From the NCBI RefSeq assembly GCF_900107125.1, contig NZ_FNOU01000010.1, forward strand, positions 29,052 through 93,051: DNA of 64,000 bases. The letters are read 5' to 3'. Positions 41,805 through 51,348 of this stretch are shown here, piece after piece. The notes under the pieces were generated by a model, which saw nothing but the letters and a program-made list of their open reading frames with translations, ran no database searches and was not told the DNA's origin. The position numbers and the translations under genes are program-made. How positions within the stretch are numbered: the first letter of the stretch is position 1; every line of letters starts with the position of its first letter. This DNA comes from Eubacterium barkeri. GTDB taxonomy: Bacteria; Bacillota; Clostridia; Eubacteriales; Eubacteriaceae.

Positions 41805-42608
41805 TCACTTATTGTCCTTCACACCTTGTTTATTTCGCAGATGCAGGATTGCTTCCAAAACGGCCCCGCCTACTGCCCGGGCCTCTGCCGAGATGGTAAA
41901 GCAATCCTCAGGCTGACAGTCCGGGTCGATTTCTCCGGCCTTCATGCCATGGTGCACTGGTGTTCCCTTGGGGAGGATTCCCCTTAGAATACCGGACACC
42001 CGTGCTGCCACGGGGAGATCCCCGGTCTGGGCAATGATTTCCCCCTCTTCTACCCGCTGTCCGATTTCCCGCAATGGGTAAAAGAGCCCGCTGCCAGGAG
42101 CCCGCAGCATCCGCAGCTCCCGGGGTCCGTTATTCCGCTCCGGCAGTTCCGGGGGCGCCAGGGCACATCCCTGATAGTACACCTTCCCCAAATGATGTCC
42201 CCGGGAGGCTTCTACCACCGCATGGCAATCCTCCTGGACCTTAAATCCCGGCCCAAGGGCAATGACCAGATCCCCATCGGTGATGGCCGTCCCGGTATTG
42301 TATTTCGCCATAACGGCATCCACCAGAATACACCCCTGGCCACTGCCATACCAACCGCCATCCCGGGAGGGTACTACCGCAATGTCGCCATTTTCTAAAG
42401 CCGCCCCAATCTCATCGACACCAGTTCGACGGGCCACGACACCTTCAATCTCTGCCCTGCCTTCACCAATGGCCCGGGAGAAGGCCACCCTCCGGCGAAT
42501 GGTGGTCGGTTGGGTAATGTCCGTCATGATGATTTCAAACCCCGATTGATGGAGCCGATGGGCCACACCCGTTGCCATTTCTCCCGCTCCCTTTATAATG
42601 ACCCGCAT
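41805..42608 (-). CDS. yqeB: YqeB-type (EF2563 family) selenium-dependent molybdenum hydroxylase accessory protein
   Basis: A 267-residue protein with a Rossmann-like start VIIKGAGEMATGVAHRLHQSGF (residues 3-24, read in parts) and conserved DITQPTTIRRRVAFSRA and GPGFKVQEDCHAVVEASRGH stretches. The family is linked to maturation of hydroxylases carrying molybdenum with labile selenium. The ATG at 42608 follows GGGAGG by six bases; a longer in-frame start reaches into the divergent control region. The target hydroxylase genes are not in the window. Confidence 0.85.
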   Translation of the reverse strand: MRVIIKGAGEMATGVAHRLHQSGFEIIMTDITQPTTIRRRVAFSRAIGEGRAEIEGVVARRTGVDEIGAALENGDIAVVPSRDGGWYGSGQGCILVDAVMAKYNTGTAITDGDLVIALGPGFKVQEDCHAVVEASRGHHLGKVYYQGCALAPPELPERNNGPRELRMLRAPGSGLFYPLREIGQRVEEGEIIAQTGDLPVAARVSGILRGILPKGTPVHHGMKAGEIDPDCQPEDCFTISAEARAVGGAVLEAILHLRNKQGVKDNK

Positions 42609-42702
42609 AAGTACCTCCCAACACCTTGTACTAAATCCGCAATTGACGATGTACTCTCCCAAATGATATACTTTTTTAAAGAGTCATTGGATTATTTAAG
42701 TC

Positions 42703-42724
42703 GTTATTCACAAAAGAGAATAAC
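42703..42724. promoter_or_regulatory. Palindrome GTTATTC-N8-GAATAAC in the yqeB/modE-like divergent region
   Basis: Perfect seven-base inverted repeat with an eight-base spacer, placed between the divergent starts of yqeB and the ModE-like regulator. It resembles the general layout (CGTTAT..ATAACG) of ModE operators and is a candidate autoregulatory site. Confidence 0.5.
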
Positions 42725-42797
42725 ACTTGATGACAATTCTGTCAAGAATCTTATCTTATCAGCAGTAAAAATTTCTCAGTTGTTAGAAAGGCAGAGC

Positions 42798-43148
42798 ATG
42801 ATGCAAGACCTTCATTATTCGATTCAAATCCGATTATTTCGGGATGAAAAATTTTTCGGCCCCGGCATTGTGGAGCTGCTCCAGCGCGTGGACCAGCGTC
42901 ACTCCCTTCGAGCCGCTGCCATCGAAATGGGAATGGCTTATTCCAAAGCCTGGCGGCTCATTAAAACCGCCGAAGAAAACCTGGAGTGCAAACTCCTCAA
43001 CTCCACCACCGGTGGGAAGGGCGGAGGTGGTGCAGAGCTCACCCAGGAATGTCGGGCCTTTATGGAAAAATACCTGCGCTTTGAAGCCCAGGTCCGGGCT
43101 TATTCGGAAAAGGCCTTCGCCCATGTTTTTCAGAACGAAACCACCTAA
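42798..43148 (+). CDS. ModE-like molybdate-type regulator, DNA-binding domain only
   Basis: A 116-residue winged-helix protein of the ModE N-terminal/LysR-like type: IRLFRDEKFFGPGIVELLQRV, then HSLRAAAIEMGMAYSKAWRLIKTAEENL (recognition region near residues 36-63) and STTGGKGGGGAELTQECRAF (the wing). No molybdate-binding TOBE domain follows. Start at 42798 (tandem ATG ATG) after AAAGG; an open frame extends further up, but only from within the promoter region. Divergent from yqeB, so it probably controls the selenium/molybdenum genes. Confidence 0.8.
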   Translation: MMQDLHYSIQIRLFRDEKFFGPGIVELLQRVDQRHSLRAAAIEMGMAYSKAWRLIKTAEENLECKLLNSTTGGKGGGGAELTQECRAFMEKYLRFEAQVRAYSEKAFAHVFQNETT

Positions 43149-43174
43149 AAAAGAACAGCACTACTCTGCTGTCC
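43147..43174 (-). terminator. Terminator after the zincin-like gene
   Basis: Minus-strand stem GGACAGC / GCTGTTC, eight-base loop, six T. It also overlaps the stop of the convergent ModE-like gene. Confidence 0.65.
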
Positions 43175-43226
43175 TTTCCATCTTTTTTTGTGTATCCTCC
43201 TGCCTCGTGGGGCGAATGATCCGCAG

Positions 43227-43604
43227 TTAAGGCGTATGCTTCTTCTGAAGGGCATCCAGATCCATGCGGTCAATGATCTCCAAATCCCGCAGGCCGGCCC
43301 GAGATTCCATGTGATGGCGCATCTCATGGCGGAGTACCCGGCGCATCTCATTAATGAGGGCGGCCCGGTCCAAATAGCCAAAAACAGCCTCGAAGCTGCC
43401 ATAGTAAATCCGGATGCCCCGACCCAGGGCATTGATGACGAATTCCCCCATGATGTACAAGGGCACTGAAATCTTCTCCGGGCTTTTCTTCGCCGTCTCC
43501 TCAATCATGATCTGCATGTTTAAATGATCAAAGAATTCCTCTGGCAGCTCATCTGCCAGCTTTTGCATTTCTTCGGTAAATTCATCAATGGTTAAGGCGA
43601 TCAT
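43227..43604 (-). CDS. Zincin-like metallopeptidase family protein
   Basis: A 125-residue protein with HEMRHHME near residue 93, an HExxH zinc site, preceded by INEMRRVLR. The small 'metallopeptidase family' (DUF1025-like) proteins have this length and a YYGSFE/IYYGSFEAV stretch, also present here near residue 66. The cellular target is unknown. It is a single gene with its own terminator and a TTTGAATGAGGAGG-type ribosome site. Confidence 0.75.
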   Translation of the reverse strand: MIALTIDEFTEEMQKLADELPEEFFDHLNMQIMIEETAKKSPEKISVPLYIMGEFVINALGRGIRIYYGSFEAVFGYLDRAALINEMRRVLRHEMRHHMESRAGLRDLEIIDRMDLDALQKKHTP

Positions 43605-43677
43605 ATGTCCTCCTCATTCAAAATCCGTTATGGTCCATACCATACCATGGATGCCTTAAGAATGATCCATCCTGGCT

Positions 43678-43935
43678 TTATTTGCTGATGTATAGTTCTA
43701 TTAATTCTTTCAGGATAGCCTCTTTTTTACGCCCCACGATCCCCAATCGCTTTAAATTTATAGTCTCTGCCTCCAATAGGTATTCAGCATTTCTTCCACG
43801 ACTTCCTCAATACGCTCATCCTCTATCTTCTCTTTCCAATTACCAGGATTGCCTGTGGCATAACAATCCACTCTTGGTGGATTCAGCATCGAGTATTCCG
43901 ACAAAGCCTGGTCCCCTGCAACCAGCACGGTTGTA
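43678..43935 (-). pseudogene. Broken gene of unknown function, frameshift near 43790
   Basis: On the minus strand one frame reads VLVAGDQALSEYSMLNPPRV then DCYATGNPGNWKEKIEDERI and EEVVEEMLNT before a stop; the next frame continues EYLLEAETINLKRLGIVGRK and KEAILKELIELYISK to a stop at 43678. The two pieces join smoothly as one coding sequence if about one base is restored near 43790. The 5' part is missing, replaced by the purD terminator. I do not recognise the family. Confidence 0.5.
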
Positions 43936-43939
43936 CAGA

Positions 43940-43979
43940 AAAAGCTGCCCGCTCCTTTCCATGAGCAGACAGCTTTTTA
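43940..43979. terminator. Terminator of the purine operon
   Basis: Sixteen-pair stem AAAAAGCTGTCTGCTC / GAGCGGGCAGCTTTTT with two G-U pairs and an eight-base loop; on the minus strand it ends in five T. It follows the purD stop by 20 bases. Confidence 0.88.
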
Positions 43980-43999
43980 ATGTAATATGGGACTGACGG

Positions 44000-45256
44000 T
44001 TAAATCCCTTTGGCGATATCCCCCCGATGGAAGGCGCCGTCAAATTTGATTTTGTCTACCTGGCTGTAGACCTGCTGACGGGCTTCCTCTACCGTTTCAC
44101 CCAATGCGGTGACGCAGAGGACCCGGCCACCGTTGGTGACCAGTTTTCCATCCTTTAGGGCCGTGCCAGCATGGAACACCTCGCAGCCCTCCACATCCTT
44201 GATGCCGGTGATAACCTTGCCCTTTTCATAGGCGTCAGGGTAGCCGCCGGAGGCCACGACGACGGTGACGGCGGCCTGGTCTTTCCACTGGATGTCACAA
44301 TCGGCCAGGCACCCGTCGATGCAGGCTTCCATGATGTCGATGATATCGGATTCCATGCGGGGCAGAACCACCTGGGCTTCGGGGTCCCCGAAGCGGACAT
44401 TGAATTCCAGCACCTTGGGTACGCCATCCTCAATCATCAGGCCGATAAAGAGAATGCCCACAAAGTCCATGCCATCGGCGATGAAGCCGTCGATGATGGG
44501 GGTGAGGATTTCTTTTTCGATGCGCTGATTCAGAGCGGCATCGGAGAAGAGGGCGTTGGGGGAGTAGTTCCCCATGCCCCCGGTGTTGGTGCCCTTATCG
44601 TCATCGTAGGCGCGCTTGTAGTCCCGGGCGCTTTCCATGGGGACGATGGTCTTCCCGTCCACGAAGCAGAGCATAGAGGCTTCGGTTCCGGTGAGGAATT
44701 CCTCGATGACAACCTTATCCCCGGCTTCGCCGAAGGCCTTGTCTTCCAGCATCATCTTCATGGCGGCCAGGGCGTCTTCCTCGTTTTCCGGAATGACAAC
44801 GCCCTTACCGGCGGCCAGGCCATCGGCTTTGATGACCATGGGGTAGCCGTAGATGCCCAGATCCTTAACGATGTCATCATAGGCAGTGTATTCCTTATAC
44901 AAGGCCGTGGGGATGTTATGGCGGAAGAGGAATTCCTTGGTGAAGGCCTTGCTGCCCTCAAATTGGGCGCATTTGGCATTGGGCCCGAAGACCCGGATGC
45001 CGGCCTCGGCCATGGCATCGGCCATGCCCAGGACTAAGGGAACCTCTGGGCCGACGACCACCAGGTCGATGCCCTTTTCCTTCGCAAAGGCCACACAGCC
45101 GTCGATGTCTTCCACGGACAGGTCCACACAGGTGGCAATGTCTGCCATGCCGCCGTTGCCCGGAGCACAGTAGATTTCATCTACCCGGGGACTTTTGGCG
45201 ATTTTCCAGGTAAGGACGTGTTCCCGTCCGCCAGAGCCGATTACCATTATTTTCAT
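44000..45256 (-). CDS. purD: PurD, phosphoribosylamine-glycine ligase
   Basis: ATP-grasp enzyme joining phosphoribosylamine and glycine, the second purine step. The 418 residues begin KIMVIGSGGREHVLTWKIA, have PMVIKADGLAAGKGVVI near residue 140 and the late FNVRFGDPEAQVVLPR. Last gene of the purine operon, 16 bases after purH. Length is normal. Confidence 0.97.
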   Translation of the reverse strand: MKIMVIGSGGREHVLTWKIAKSPRVDEIYCAPGNGGMADIATCVDLSVEDIDGCVAFAKEKGIDLVVVGPEVPLVLGMADAMAEAGIRVFGPNAKCAQFEGSKAFTKEFLFRHNIPTALYKEYTAYDDIVKDLGIYGYPMVIKADGLAAGKGVVIPENEEDALAAMKMMLEDKAFGEAGDKVVIEEFLTGTEASMLCFVDGKTIVPMESARDYKRAYDDDKGTNTGGMGNYSPNALFSDAALNQRIEKEILTPIIDGFIADGMDFVGILFIGLMIEDGVPKVLEFNVRFGDPEAQVVLPRMESDIIDIMEACIDGCLADCDIQWKDQAAVTVVVASGGYPDAYEKGKVITGIKDVEGCEVFHAGTALKDGKLVTNGGRVLCVTALGETVEEARQQVYSQVDKIKFDGAFHRGDIAKGI

Positions 45257-45272
45257 CGATTATTCTCCTTAA

Positions 45273-46808
45273 TTAACTATGCTTAAAATGCCGCATCCCC
45301 GTGAATACCATGGCGATGTTGTTTTCGTTGCAGACGGCAATGGAATCCGCATCCCGTCCGGCGCCGCCGGGCTGAATGATGGCGGTGATGCCAGCTGCAG
45401 CTGCGGCCTTGACCACATCATCAAAGGGGAAGAAGGCATCGGAGGCCATGACAGCCCCTTTGCAGCGGTCTCCGCCGTGTTCCACACAGCTTTCCATGGG
45501 CCAGATGCGGTTGACCTGTCCGGGGCCGTTGGCCACCAGGCATTTATCCTTGGCCAGGGTGATGGCGTTGGATTTGGTGTTCTTGACGGCCTTCCAGGCG
45601 AAGAGGAGGTCGGCCATTTCTGCGTCACTGGGGGCACGGTCGGTGACCACTTCCAGCTTTTCGTAACCCTGGGTATCCCGTTCCTGGACGAGGAGTCCTC
45701 CCATGACCTTCTTGGTTTCGTATCCCGGTTCGTTGTGGAGGATATCCTCTAACACCAGCAGGCGCAGGTTTTCCTTGGCGGAGAGAATCGCCTTCGCTTC
45801 ATCGGTAAAGCCGGGGGCCACGATGACTTCGAGGAAGATTTCCACCATCTGGCGGGCGGTATCGGCATCGATTTCCCGGTTGGAGGCGACGATTCCCCCG
45901 AAGATGGAGGTGGGGTCAGCTTCGTAGGCCTTACGGTAGGCATCGGCGATGGTGACATCGCTGGCCACCCCGCAGGGATTGGCATGCTTCACCGCAACGA
46001 TGGTCGGTTCATCCTGGTATTCCTTCAGAACTTCCAGAGCGCCGTTGGTATCGTTAATGTTGTTGTAGGAGAGCTCCTTGCCCTGAAGCTGAAGGGCAGA
46101 GGTCAGGGTCCCTACATTTTTACCAATCTCCTTATAGAAAGCAGCCTTTTGGTGGGGATTCTCGCCGTAGCGCAGGTCCTGGACTTTTTCGTAAGTGAAG
46201 GTAACCTTGTCCTCGACCAGCAGGGCCTTTTCCACATGACCCCGGAGGTAATCGGAGATCATGGTATCATAGGCTGCAGTGGTTTCAAAGACCTTCAAGG
46301 CCAAATTATACCGGGTCTGGTAGGTGGTGTAGCCCTCATCTTCAATTTCCGAGAGGACAGTGGCATAATCCGCCGGATCCACCACGACGGTAACATCATT
46401 GAAATTCTTGGCCGCAGAGCGCAGCATAGTCGGACCGCCAATATCGATGTTTTCAATACAGTCCTCAAAGGCAACCCCATCCCTCATCATGGTGTTTTTA
46501 AAAGGGTAAAGGTTGATGACCAGCAAGTCGATGTTTTCAATGCCCAGCTTCTGACATTGCTTTTGGTGCTCCTCATTGCTTCGGATGTTCAAAATTCCAC
46601 CGTGAACTAAGGGATGGAGGGTCTTCACCCGTCCGTCCAGACATTCCGGGAATCCGGTGATTTCCGAAACATCCCGAACCGGGACCTCAGCCTCCCGAAG
46701 GGCGCGGGCGGTGCCGCCAGTGGACAGGATATCCCAGCCCTGGGCTACCAGCTTCTGTGCGAATTCTACAATCCCTGTCTTGTCTGATACTGAAATTAAT
46801 GCTCTCAT
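45273..46808 (-). CDS. purH: PurH, AICAR transformylase / IMP cyclohydrolase
   Basis: Bifunctional enzyme for the last two steps to IMP, 511 residues. The N-terminal IMP cyclohydrolase part starts [19 protein letters not shown] and has STGGTARAL; the C-terminal transformylase has [10 protein letters not shown] and the late [10 protein letters not shown] and GGAGRDAD. The ATG at 46808 follows GGAGG, though at a long 12-base spacing. The 89-base gap to purN contains a small CAGGC/GCCTG hairpin. Confidence 0.96.
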   Translation of the reverse strand: MRALISVSDKTGIVEFAQKLVAQGWDILSTGGTARALREAEVPVRDVSEITGFPECLDGRVKTLHPLVHGGILNIRSNEEHQKQCQKLGIENIDLLVINLYPFKNTMMRDGVAFEDCIENIDIGGPTMLRSAAKNFNDVTVVVDPADYATVLSEIEDEGYTTYQTRYNLALKVFETTAAYDTMISDYLRGHVEKALLVEDKVTFTYEKVQDLRYGENPHQKAAFYKEIGKNVGTLTSALQLQGKELSYNNINDTNGALEVLKEYQDEPTIVAVKHANPCGVASDVTIADAYRKAYEADPTSIFGGIVASNREIDADTARQMVEIFLEVIVAPGFTDEAKAILSAKENLRLLVLEDILHNEPGYETKKVMGGLLVQERDTQGYEKLEVVTDRAPSDAEMADLLFAWKAVKNTKSNAITLAKDKCLVANGPGQVNRIWPMESCVEHGGDRCKGAVMASDAFFPFDDVVKAAAAAGITAIIQPGGAGRDADSIAVCNENNIAMVFTGMRHFKHS

Positions 46809-46897
46809 GGTTTTTGGTTTCCTCCAATACACAGGCGTGATGCCTGAATTTTATCCGTTTTCCATACAAAAGCCGGATGCCCGTAAATGGTACCGAC

Positions 46898-47515
46898 TTA
46901 ATCCCTGACGATGCGGACATGCCGGCCGTCCACGCTGACCCGGCCCAGGCAGAACTGCTCCACTACCCAGGGCAACAGCGTATGCTCCACCGCAAGCACT
47001 CGCTTCTGGATGCTCTCCGGGGTGTCATCGTCCAGTATATCCACCACCCGCTGGGCGATGATGGGGCCGCCGTCGGCTTCCTCATTGACAAAGTGCACGG
47101 TGGCACCGGTGACCTTCACCCCGTAATCGTACACGGCATTGTGGACGTGCATCCCATAAAAGCCCTCGCCGCAAAAAGCGGGAATGAGGGCAGGGTGAAT
47201 ATTAATAATAGCCTGGGGATAGGCTGCCACAAAGTTTGGGGTGATGATACGCATAAAGCCGGCCAGAACCACCAGCTCCACACCAGCAGCCTGTAGGGCG
47301 TCCACCATCTTCCCATTGAAATCCACAACACCGTCGCAGTCGGCTTCCACCACCACGGCAGTAGGGATGCCGGCTGACCGGGCCCGGGTCAGGCCGTAGG
47401 CTTCGGGATTATTGGACAGCACCAGGGCGATTTCCCCGGTTTTGCCATGGACCCCGTCGATCACGGATTGGAGGTCCGTCCCCCCGCCGGATACTAACAC
47501 ACCGATTTTTAGCAT
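46898..47515 (-). CDS. purN: PurN, phosphoribosylglycinamide formyltransferase
   Basis: Uses 10-formyltetrahydrofolate to formylate GAR. The 205 residues start KIGVLVSGGGTDLQSVIDG, contain LAGFMRIITPNFV near residue 84 and the catalytic NIHPALIPAFCGEGFYG near residue 101 with His and downstream HFVNEEADGGPII. It overlaps purM by seven bases. Confidence 0.95.
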   Translation of the reverse strand: MLKIGVLVSGGGTDLQSVIDGVHGKTGEIALVLSNNPEAYGLTRARSAGIPTAVVVEADCDGVVDFNGKMVDALQAAGVELVVLAGFMRIITPNFVAAYPQAIINIHPALIPAFCGEGFYGMHVHNAVYDYGVKVTGATVHFVNEEADGGPIIAQRVVDILDDDTPESIQKRVLAVEHTLLPWVVEQFCLGRVSVDGRHVRIVRD

Positions 47516-48540
47516 AGTATAATCTTGTCCTCACCCACAACAATATCCCCCAGAATCACAGGCTTTTCGCCCTTCTTCTGGAGATGGGCCACAAAGGCGT
47601 CTGCCTGGTCCCCAGGCAGAGCCACCACCAGGCCAATGCCCATATTAAAGGTGGAATACATGGCAGCATCCTCTACCTTCCCCGCTTCCTTTAAGAAGGA
47701 GAAAATGGGCAAGGGGGCAATATCCCGGGTGCTGACCCGGGCGCAGAGGCCGTCGGGAATCATCCGGGGGATGTTTTCGTAGAAGCCGCCGCCAGTGACA
47801 TGGCTCATGCCCTTCACTTTAAAGGGAAGGATGGCATCCTCCATGGCCTTGACGTAAATCCGGGTGGGTGTAATGAGGGCTTCCCCCAGGGTCCCCCCTA
47901 AATCCTCAATATAGGTGTCCACACTAAGTCCCAGGTCCTTAAAGCAAAGCTTACGCACCAGGGAAAACCCGTTGGAGTGGACACCGGAGGAGGGCAGCCC
48001 TACCAGAACATCCCCTTCGGCGATTTTCTGGCCAGTGACAATGTCATCCTTATCCACCACGCCCACGGCAAAGCCCGCCAAATCATAGTCTTCATTACTG
48101 TACATATCGGGCATTTCGGCGGTTTCCCCGCCGATTAGGGCCATTCCGCCCTGGACGCAGCCCTCGGCTACCCCAGAAACGATTTGAGCGATTTTTTCGG
48201 GATGATTCTTCCCACAGGCAATGTAGTCTAAGAAGAACAGGGGTTTTGCACCCTGACACAGAATATCATTGACACACATGGCCACGGCGTCAATACCGAT
48301 GGTGTCGTGCTTGTCCATCATAAAGGCGATCATGAGCTTGGTACCCACGCCGTCTGTACCGGAAACCAGCACCGGTTTTTTGTACCCTTCTGGAAGCTCA
48401 ATAAGTCCCCCGAACCCTCCCAGATGGGATAACACATACTCATTAAAGGTCCGCTTGACGTCGTCCTTCATCAGTCGTACGGATTCGTAACCGGCCTCGA
48501 CATCGACACCGGCGGCTTTATAAGCACTATTATTTGGCAT
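47509..48540 (-). CDS. purM: PurM, phosphoribosylformylglycinamidine cyclo-ligase
   Basis: Closes the imidazole ring to AIR using ATP. The 343 residues have YKAAGVDVEAGYESV near the start, VSGTDGVGTKLMIA near residue 58, IGGETAEMPDMY near residue 136 and GMSHVTGGGFYENIPR near residue 239. Gene lies 58 bases after purF in operon order. Confidence 0.96.
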   Translation of the reverse strand: MPNNSAYKAAGVDVEAGYESVRLMKDDVKRTFNEYVLSHLGGFGGLIELPEGYKKPVLVSGTDGVGTKLMIAFMMDKHDTIGIDAVAMCVNDILCQGAKPLFFLDYIACGKNHPEKIAQIVSGVAEGCVQGGMALIGGETAEMPDMYSNEDYDLAGFAVGVVDKDDIVTGQKIAEGDVLVGLPSSGVHSNGFSLVRKLCFKDLGLSVDTYIEDLGGTLGEALITPTRIYVKAMEDAILPFKVKGMSHVTGGGFYENIPRMIPDGLCARVSTRDIAPLPIFSFLKEAGKVEDAAMYSTFNMGIGLVVALPGDQADAFVAHLQKKGEKPVILGDIVVGEDKIILC

Positions 48541-48598
48541 TTTCTCTCCTTCTCATACCTTTTTTAGATGATTAAAATAACTGTGTTGAGCGCTATGG

Positions 48599-49984
48599 CT
48601 ACTCCGATAAAACAGGGACCTCCATGGGGTACTCCCCATCGAAGCAGGCCCGACAGTATTCGTTCCCGCCGCCCACGGATTGATTGAGCCCGTCCAGGGA
48701 AATGTAGGCCAGGGAATCCGCTCCCAGAATTTCCCGGATTTCCTCCACGGATTTTTTAGCCCCAATCAAGTACTTCCGTCTTGGAGTATCGATGCCAAAG
48801 TGGCAGGTGTGGGCCACTGGCGGACTGGTCACCCGGAAGTGGACCTCTTTGGCCCCGCCTTCCCTGAGGATTTCCACCAGGCGCTTGCTGGTGGTCCCCC
48901 GGACGATGGAGTCATCAATGATGATAACCCGTTTGCCCTCAATAACCTCCTTAAGAGGGTTGAGCTTCATGCGTACCCCCTGCTCCCGCTGCTGCTGATT
49001 GGGAGAAATAAAGGTCCGTCCGCTGTATTTGTTCTTAATCAGGCCCATGCCGTAGGGAATCCCCGAGGCCGTGGAATAGCCAATGGCCGCAGGAATACCG
49101 GAGTCCGGCACCCCAATGACCACATCGGCTTCCACTGGGGCCTCCTTGGCAAGGATCATCCCGGCCTGGTGTCTGGCGTGATACACACTGCTCCCTTCCA
49201 TGATGGAATCTGGACGCGCGAAATAAATCTGCTCAAAGATGCAGGAGCGCTTGCCCACCCAGTTCTTTTGACCGTAGGACTGGAGACCATTTTCGTCGAT
49301 CACGACGATTTCACCAGGGTTTAAGTCCCGGATTAGCTCTCCGCCGATGGCGTCAATGGCGCAGCTTTCGGAGGCTAAAATGAACATATCATCCTTTTTC
49401 CCAAGGCAGATGGGCCGCAGGCCGTAGGGATCCCGAACACCGATGAGCTTATCCCCCAGCGTGATGACCAGGGCATAAGCCCCTTTGATGATTTCCACCA
49501 TGCGCTGGATGGATTCGATGATGCCGTGGCGCAGACCCCTGGCAATGAAATCCACCATCACCTCGGTATCGATGGTGGTCTGGAAGACCACCCCGTTATC
49601 CTCTAACATTTCCCGGAGGGCCTTGTCGTTAATCAGGTTGCCGTTATGGGCCAGGGCAATCTGCCCACTGGTTAAATTGACGGATAGGGGCTGGGCATTA
49701 ATCACCCCTCCTTCACCGGAGGTAGAATAGCGTACATGGCCAATGCCTATGTTTCCTTTTAGGTTTTTTAAGACATTGCCTTTAAAGACATCACTGACTA
49801 ATCCCACATCCTTATGGGTATTGATCTTTCCCCCGCGGTTGACAGAAATACCAGCACTTTCCTGACCTCGATGCTGAAGGGCAAAAAGACCATAGTATAA
49901 CAGTGGGGATACGTTCATATCGGCCTTTGGGGTATATACCCCGAGAACGCCGCACTCATCATGAAATTTATCGATACTGCTCAT
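48599..49984 (-). CDS. purF: PurF, amidophosphoribosyltransferase
   Basis: First committed purine step, making phosphoribosylamine from PRPP and glutamine. The 461 residues carry a ten-residue propeptide before catalytic Cys11 (DKFHDECGVLG), as in Bacillota enzymes that self-process. The PRPP loop VIIIDDSIVRGTTSKRLV is near residue 350, and cysteines in CIFEQIYFARPDS, ACFDGEYP and CHFGIDTP fit the [4Fe-4S] type. I start it at the ATG at 49984; a TTG 14 codons upstream is also open. The ribosome site is not strong. Confidence 0.95.
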   Translation of the reverse strand: MSSIDKFHDECGVLGVYTPKADMNVSPLLYYGLFALQHRGQESAGISVNRGGKINTHKDVGLVSDVFKGNVLKNLKGNIGIGHVRYSTSGEGGVINAQPLSVNLTSGQIALAHNGNLINDKALREMLEDNGVVFQTTIDTEVMVDFIARGLRHGIIESIQRMVEIIKGAYALVITLGDKLIGVRDPYGLRPICLGKKDDMFILASESCAIDAIGGELIRDLNPGEIVVIDENGLQSYGQKNWVGKRSCIFEQIYFARPDSIMEGSSVYHARHQAGMILAKEAPVEADVVIGVPDSGIPAAIGYSTASGIPYGMGLIKNKYSGRTFISPNQQQREQGVRMKLNPLKEVIEGKRVIIIDDSIVRGTTSKRLVEILREGGAKEVHFRVTSPPVAHTCHFGIDTPRRKYLIGAKKSVEEIREILGADSLAYISLDGLNQSVGGGNEYCRACFDGEYPMEVPVLSE

Positions 49985-50066
49985 AATTTTCTCGTTTATT
50001 CCTTCTCGTTTTATGAATTCCCCCAAATGTAAAAATCAGGCGGCCATGCTTCCTTGTCGGCTACGG

Positions 50067-50774
50067 TTAGCCGTTGACCCGCTTCATCATTTCCTGGTAG
50101 GCTTCCTCAATGCCGCCCATGTCCCGTCTGAAACGGTCCTTATCCAGCTTTTCACCAGTTTTCACATCCCAGAACCGGCAGGTATCCGGTGAAATTTCAT
50201 CGGCTAAAACGATGGTACCATCCGTGGTTTTACCATATTCTACCTTGAAATCAATGAGGTTGACGCCCCGTTCCATGAAGAATTCCTTTAGAATGGCGTT
50301 GAGCTTTAAGGTGTATTCCCGGATGGTGGCGATTTCTTCCCGGGTGGCCAGTTTAAGGGCCACAGCGTAGTCATCATTGATGAAGGGATCACCGTAATCG
50401 TCGTTTTTATAACTAAATTCAAAGATGGGTTCCTCAAAGACGGTCCCTTCGGCCACACCTAAACGCTTGCTGAAGGAGCCGGCAGCGGTGTTACGGACAA
50501 TGACTTCCAGGGGAAAGATGGTCACAGCCTTAACCAGCTGCTCCGTGTCTGAAAGTTGTTCGATGAAGTGGGTGGGGATCCCCTGGGCTTCCAGCATGGG
50601 GAACAGAACGGCGGTCATCTTGTTGTTGATGACACCCTTCCCGCTGATGGTGCCTTTTTTGGCGCCATTACCAGCGGTGGCATCATCCTTATATTCAATG
50701 ATGAACTGATTGTCATCATCGGTTTTAAATACTTTTTTAGCCTTACCTTCGTACAATTGTTCTAGTTTTTTCAT
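50067..50774 (-). CDS. purC: PurC, SAICAR synthase
   Basis: Adds aspartate to CAIR. The 235 residues start [15 protein letters not shown], have [19 protein letters not shown] near residue 42 and [13 protein letters not shown] near residue 170, then [14 protein letters not shown]. The ATG at 50774 follows AAGGAG by nine bases. Length is typical of the bacterial short form. Confidence 0.96.
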   Translation of the reverse strand: MKKLEQLYEGKAKKVFKTDDDNQFIIEYKDDATAGNGAKKGTISGKGVINNKMTAVLFPMLEAQGIPTHFIEQLSDTEQLVKAVTIFPLEVIVRNTAAGSFSKRLGVAEGTVFEEPIFEFSYKNDDYGDPFINDDYAVALKLATREEIATIREYTLKLNAILKEFFMERGVNLIDFKVEYGKTTDGTIVLADEISPDTCRFWDVKTGEKLDKDRFRRDMGGIEEAYQEMMKRVNG

Positions 50775-50801
50775 GGTTATTTTCTCCTTCACAAATACGT
50801 T

Positions 50802-51290
50802 TTACAGCATCTTCTGCAGATTGGCGTTCTTTTCAATGACCTGGTCGTTGAGAGCAACCTTGTAGGCCTTCATCTTCTCCCGGATTTGGGGATATTTGAT
50901 GGAGAGCATCTGGGCGGCCAGAATTCCAGCATTTTCGGCACCGTTGACGGCCACAGTGGCTACCGGGACGCCCGATGGCATTTGGACGATGGACAACAGG
51001 GAATCCAGCCCCCCCTGGAAGGAGGTTTGGATGGGGATTCCAATGACTGGCAAGGGAGTCATCCCGGCGATGACCCCTGGAAGATGGGCCGCCTTCCCGG
51101 CGGCTCCAATAATCAGCTCGATCCCGTTGTCTTCAGCGTTTCGGGCGTAATCAAAGATTTTATCAGGGTTTCTGTGGGCAGAGATGACCTGGGCATCGTA
51201 TTCGATGTCGAATTTTTCCAGAGCAATGAGACATTTCTTGACGATATCGAAATCGCTGTCGCTCCCCATAATAACGGCTACTTTAGGCAT
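50802..51290 (-). CDS. purE: PurE, N5-CAIR mutase (class I type)
   Basis: Catalyses the carboxyl shift to CAIR. The 162 residues show VIMGSDSDFDIVK at the start, QVISAHRNPDK near residue 38 and GAAGKAAHLPGVIAGMTPLPVIG-type stretches near 62-84. The SAHRNP motif suits class I enzymes, which work with PurK; no purK lies in the window. Confidence 0.95.
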   Translation of the reverse strand: MPKVAVIMGSDSDFDIVKKCLIALEKFDIEYDAQVISAHRNPDKIFDYARNAEDNGIELIIGAAGKAAHLPGVIAGMTPLPVIGIPIQTSFQGGLDSLLSIVQMPSGVPVATVAVNGAENAGILAAQMLSIKYPQIREKMKAYKVALNDQVIEKNANLQKML

Positions 51291-51348
51291 GTGCTTCCTC
51301 TTTCTTTATAAAAAATGCGTTCCGAATCTCGGTTCTTTTAAGCTGTTT

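Noticed and set aside
44171..45037. Antisense open frame of 288 codons opposite purD
   Set aside because: Low-complexity Gly/Val/Asp/His composition, as expected from the reverse of a purD sequence.
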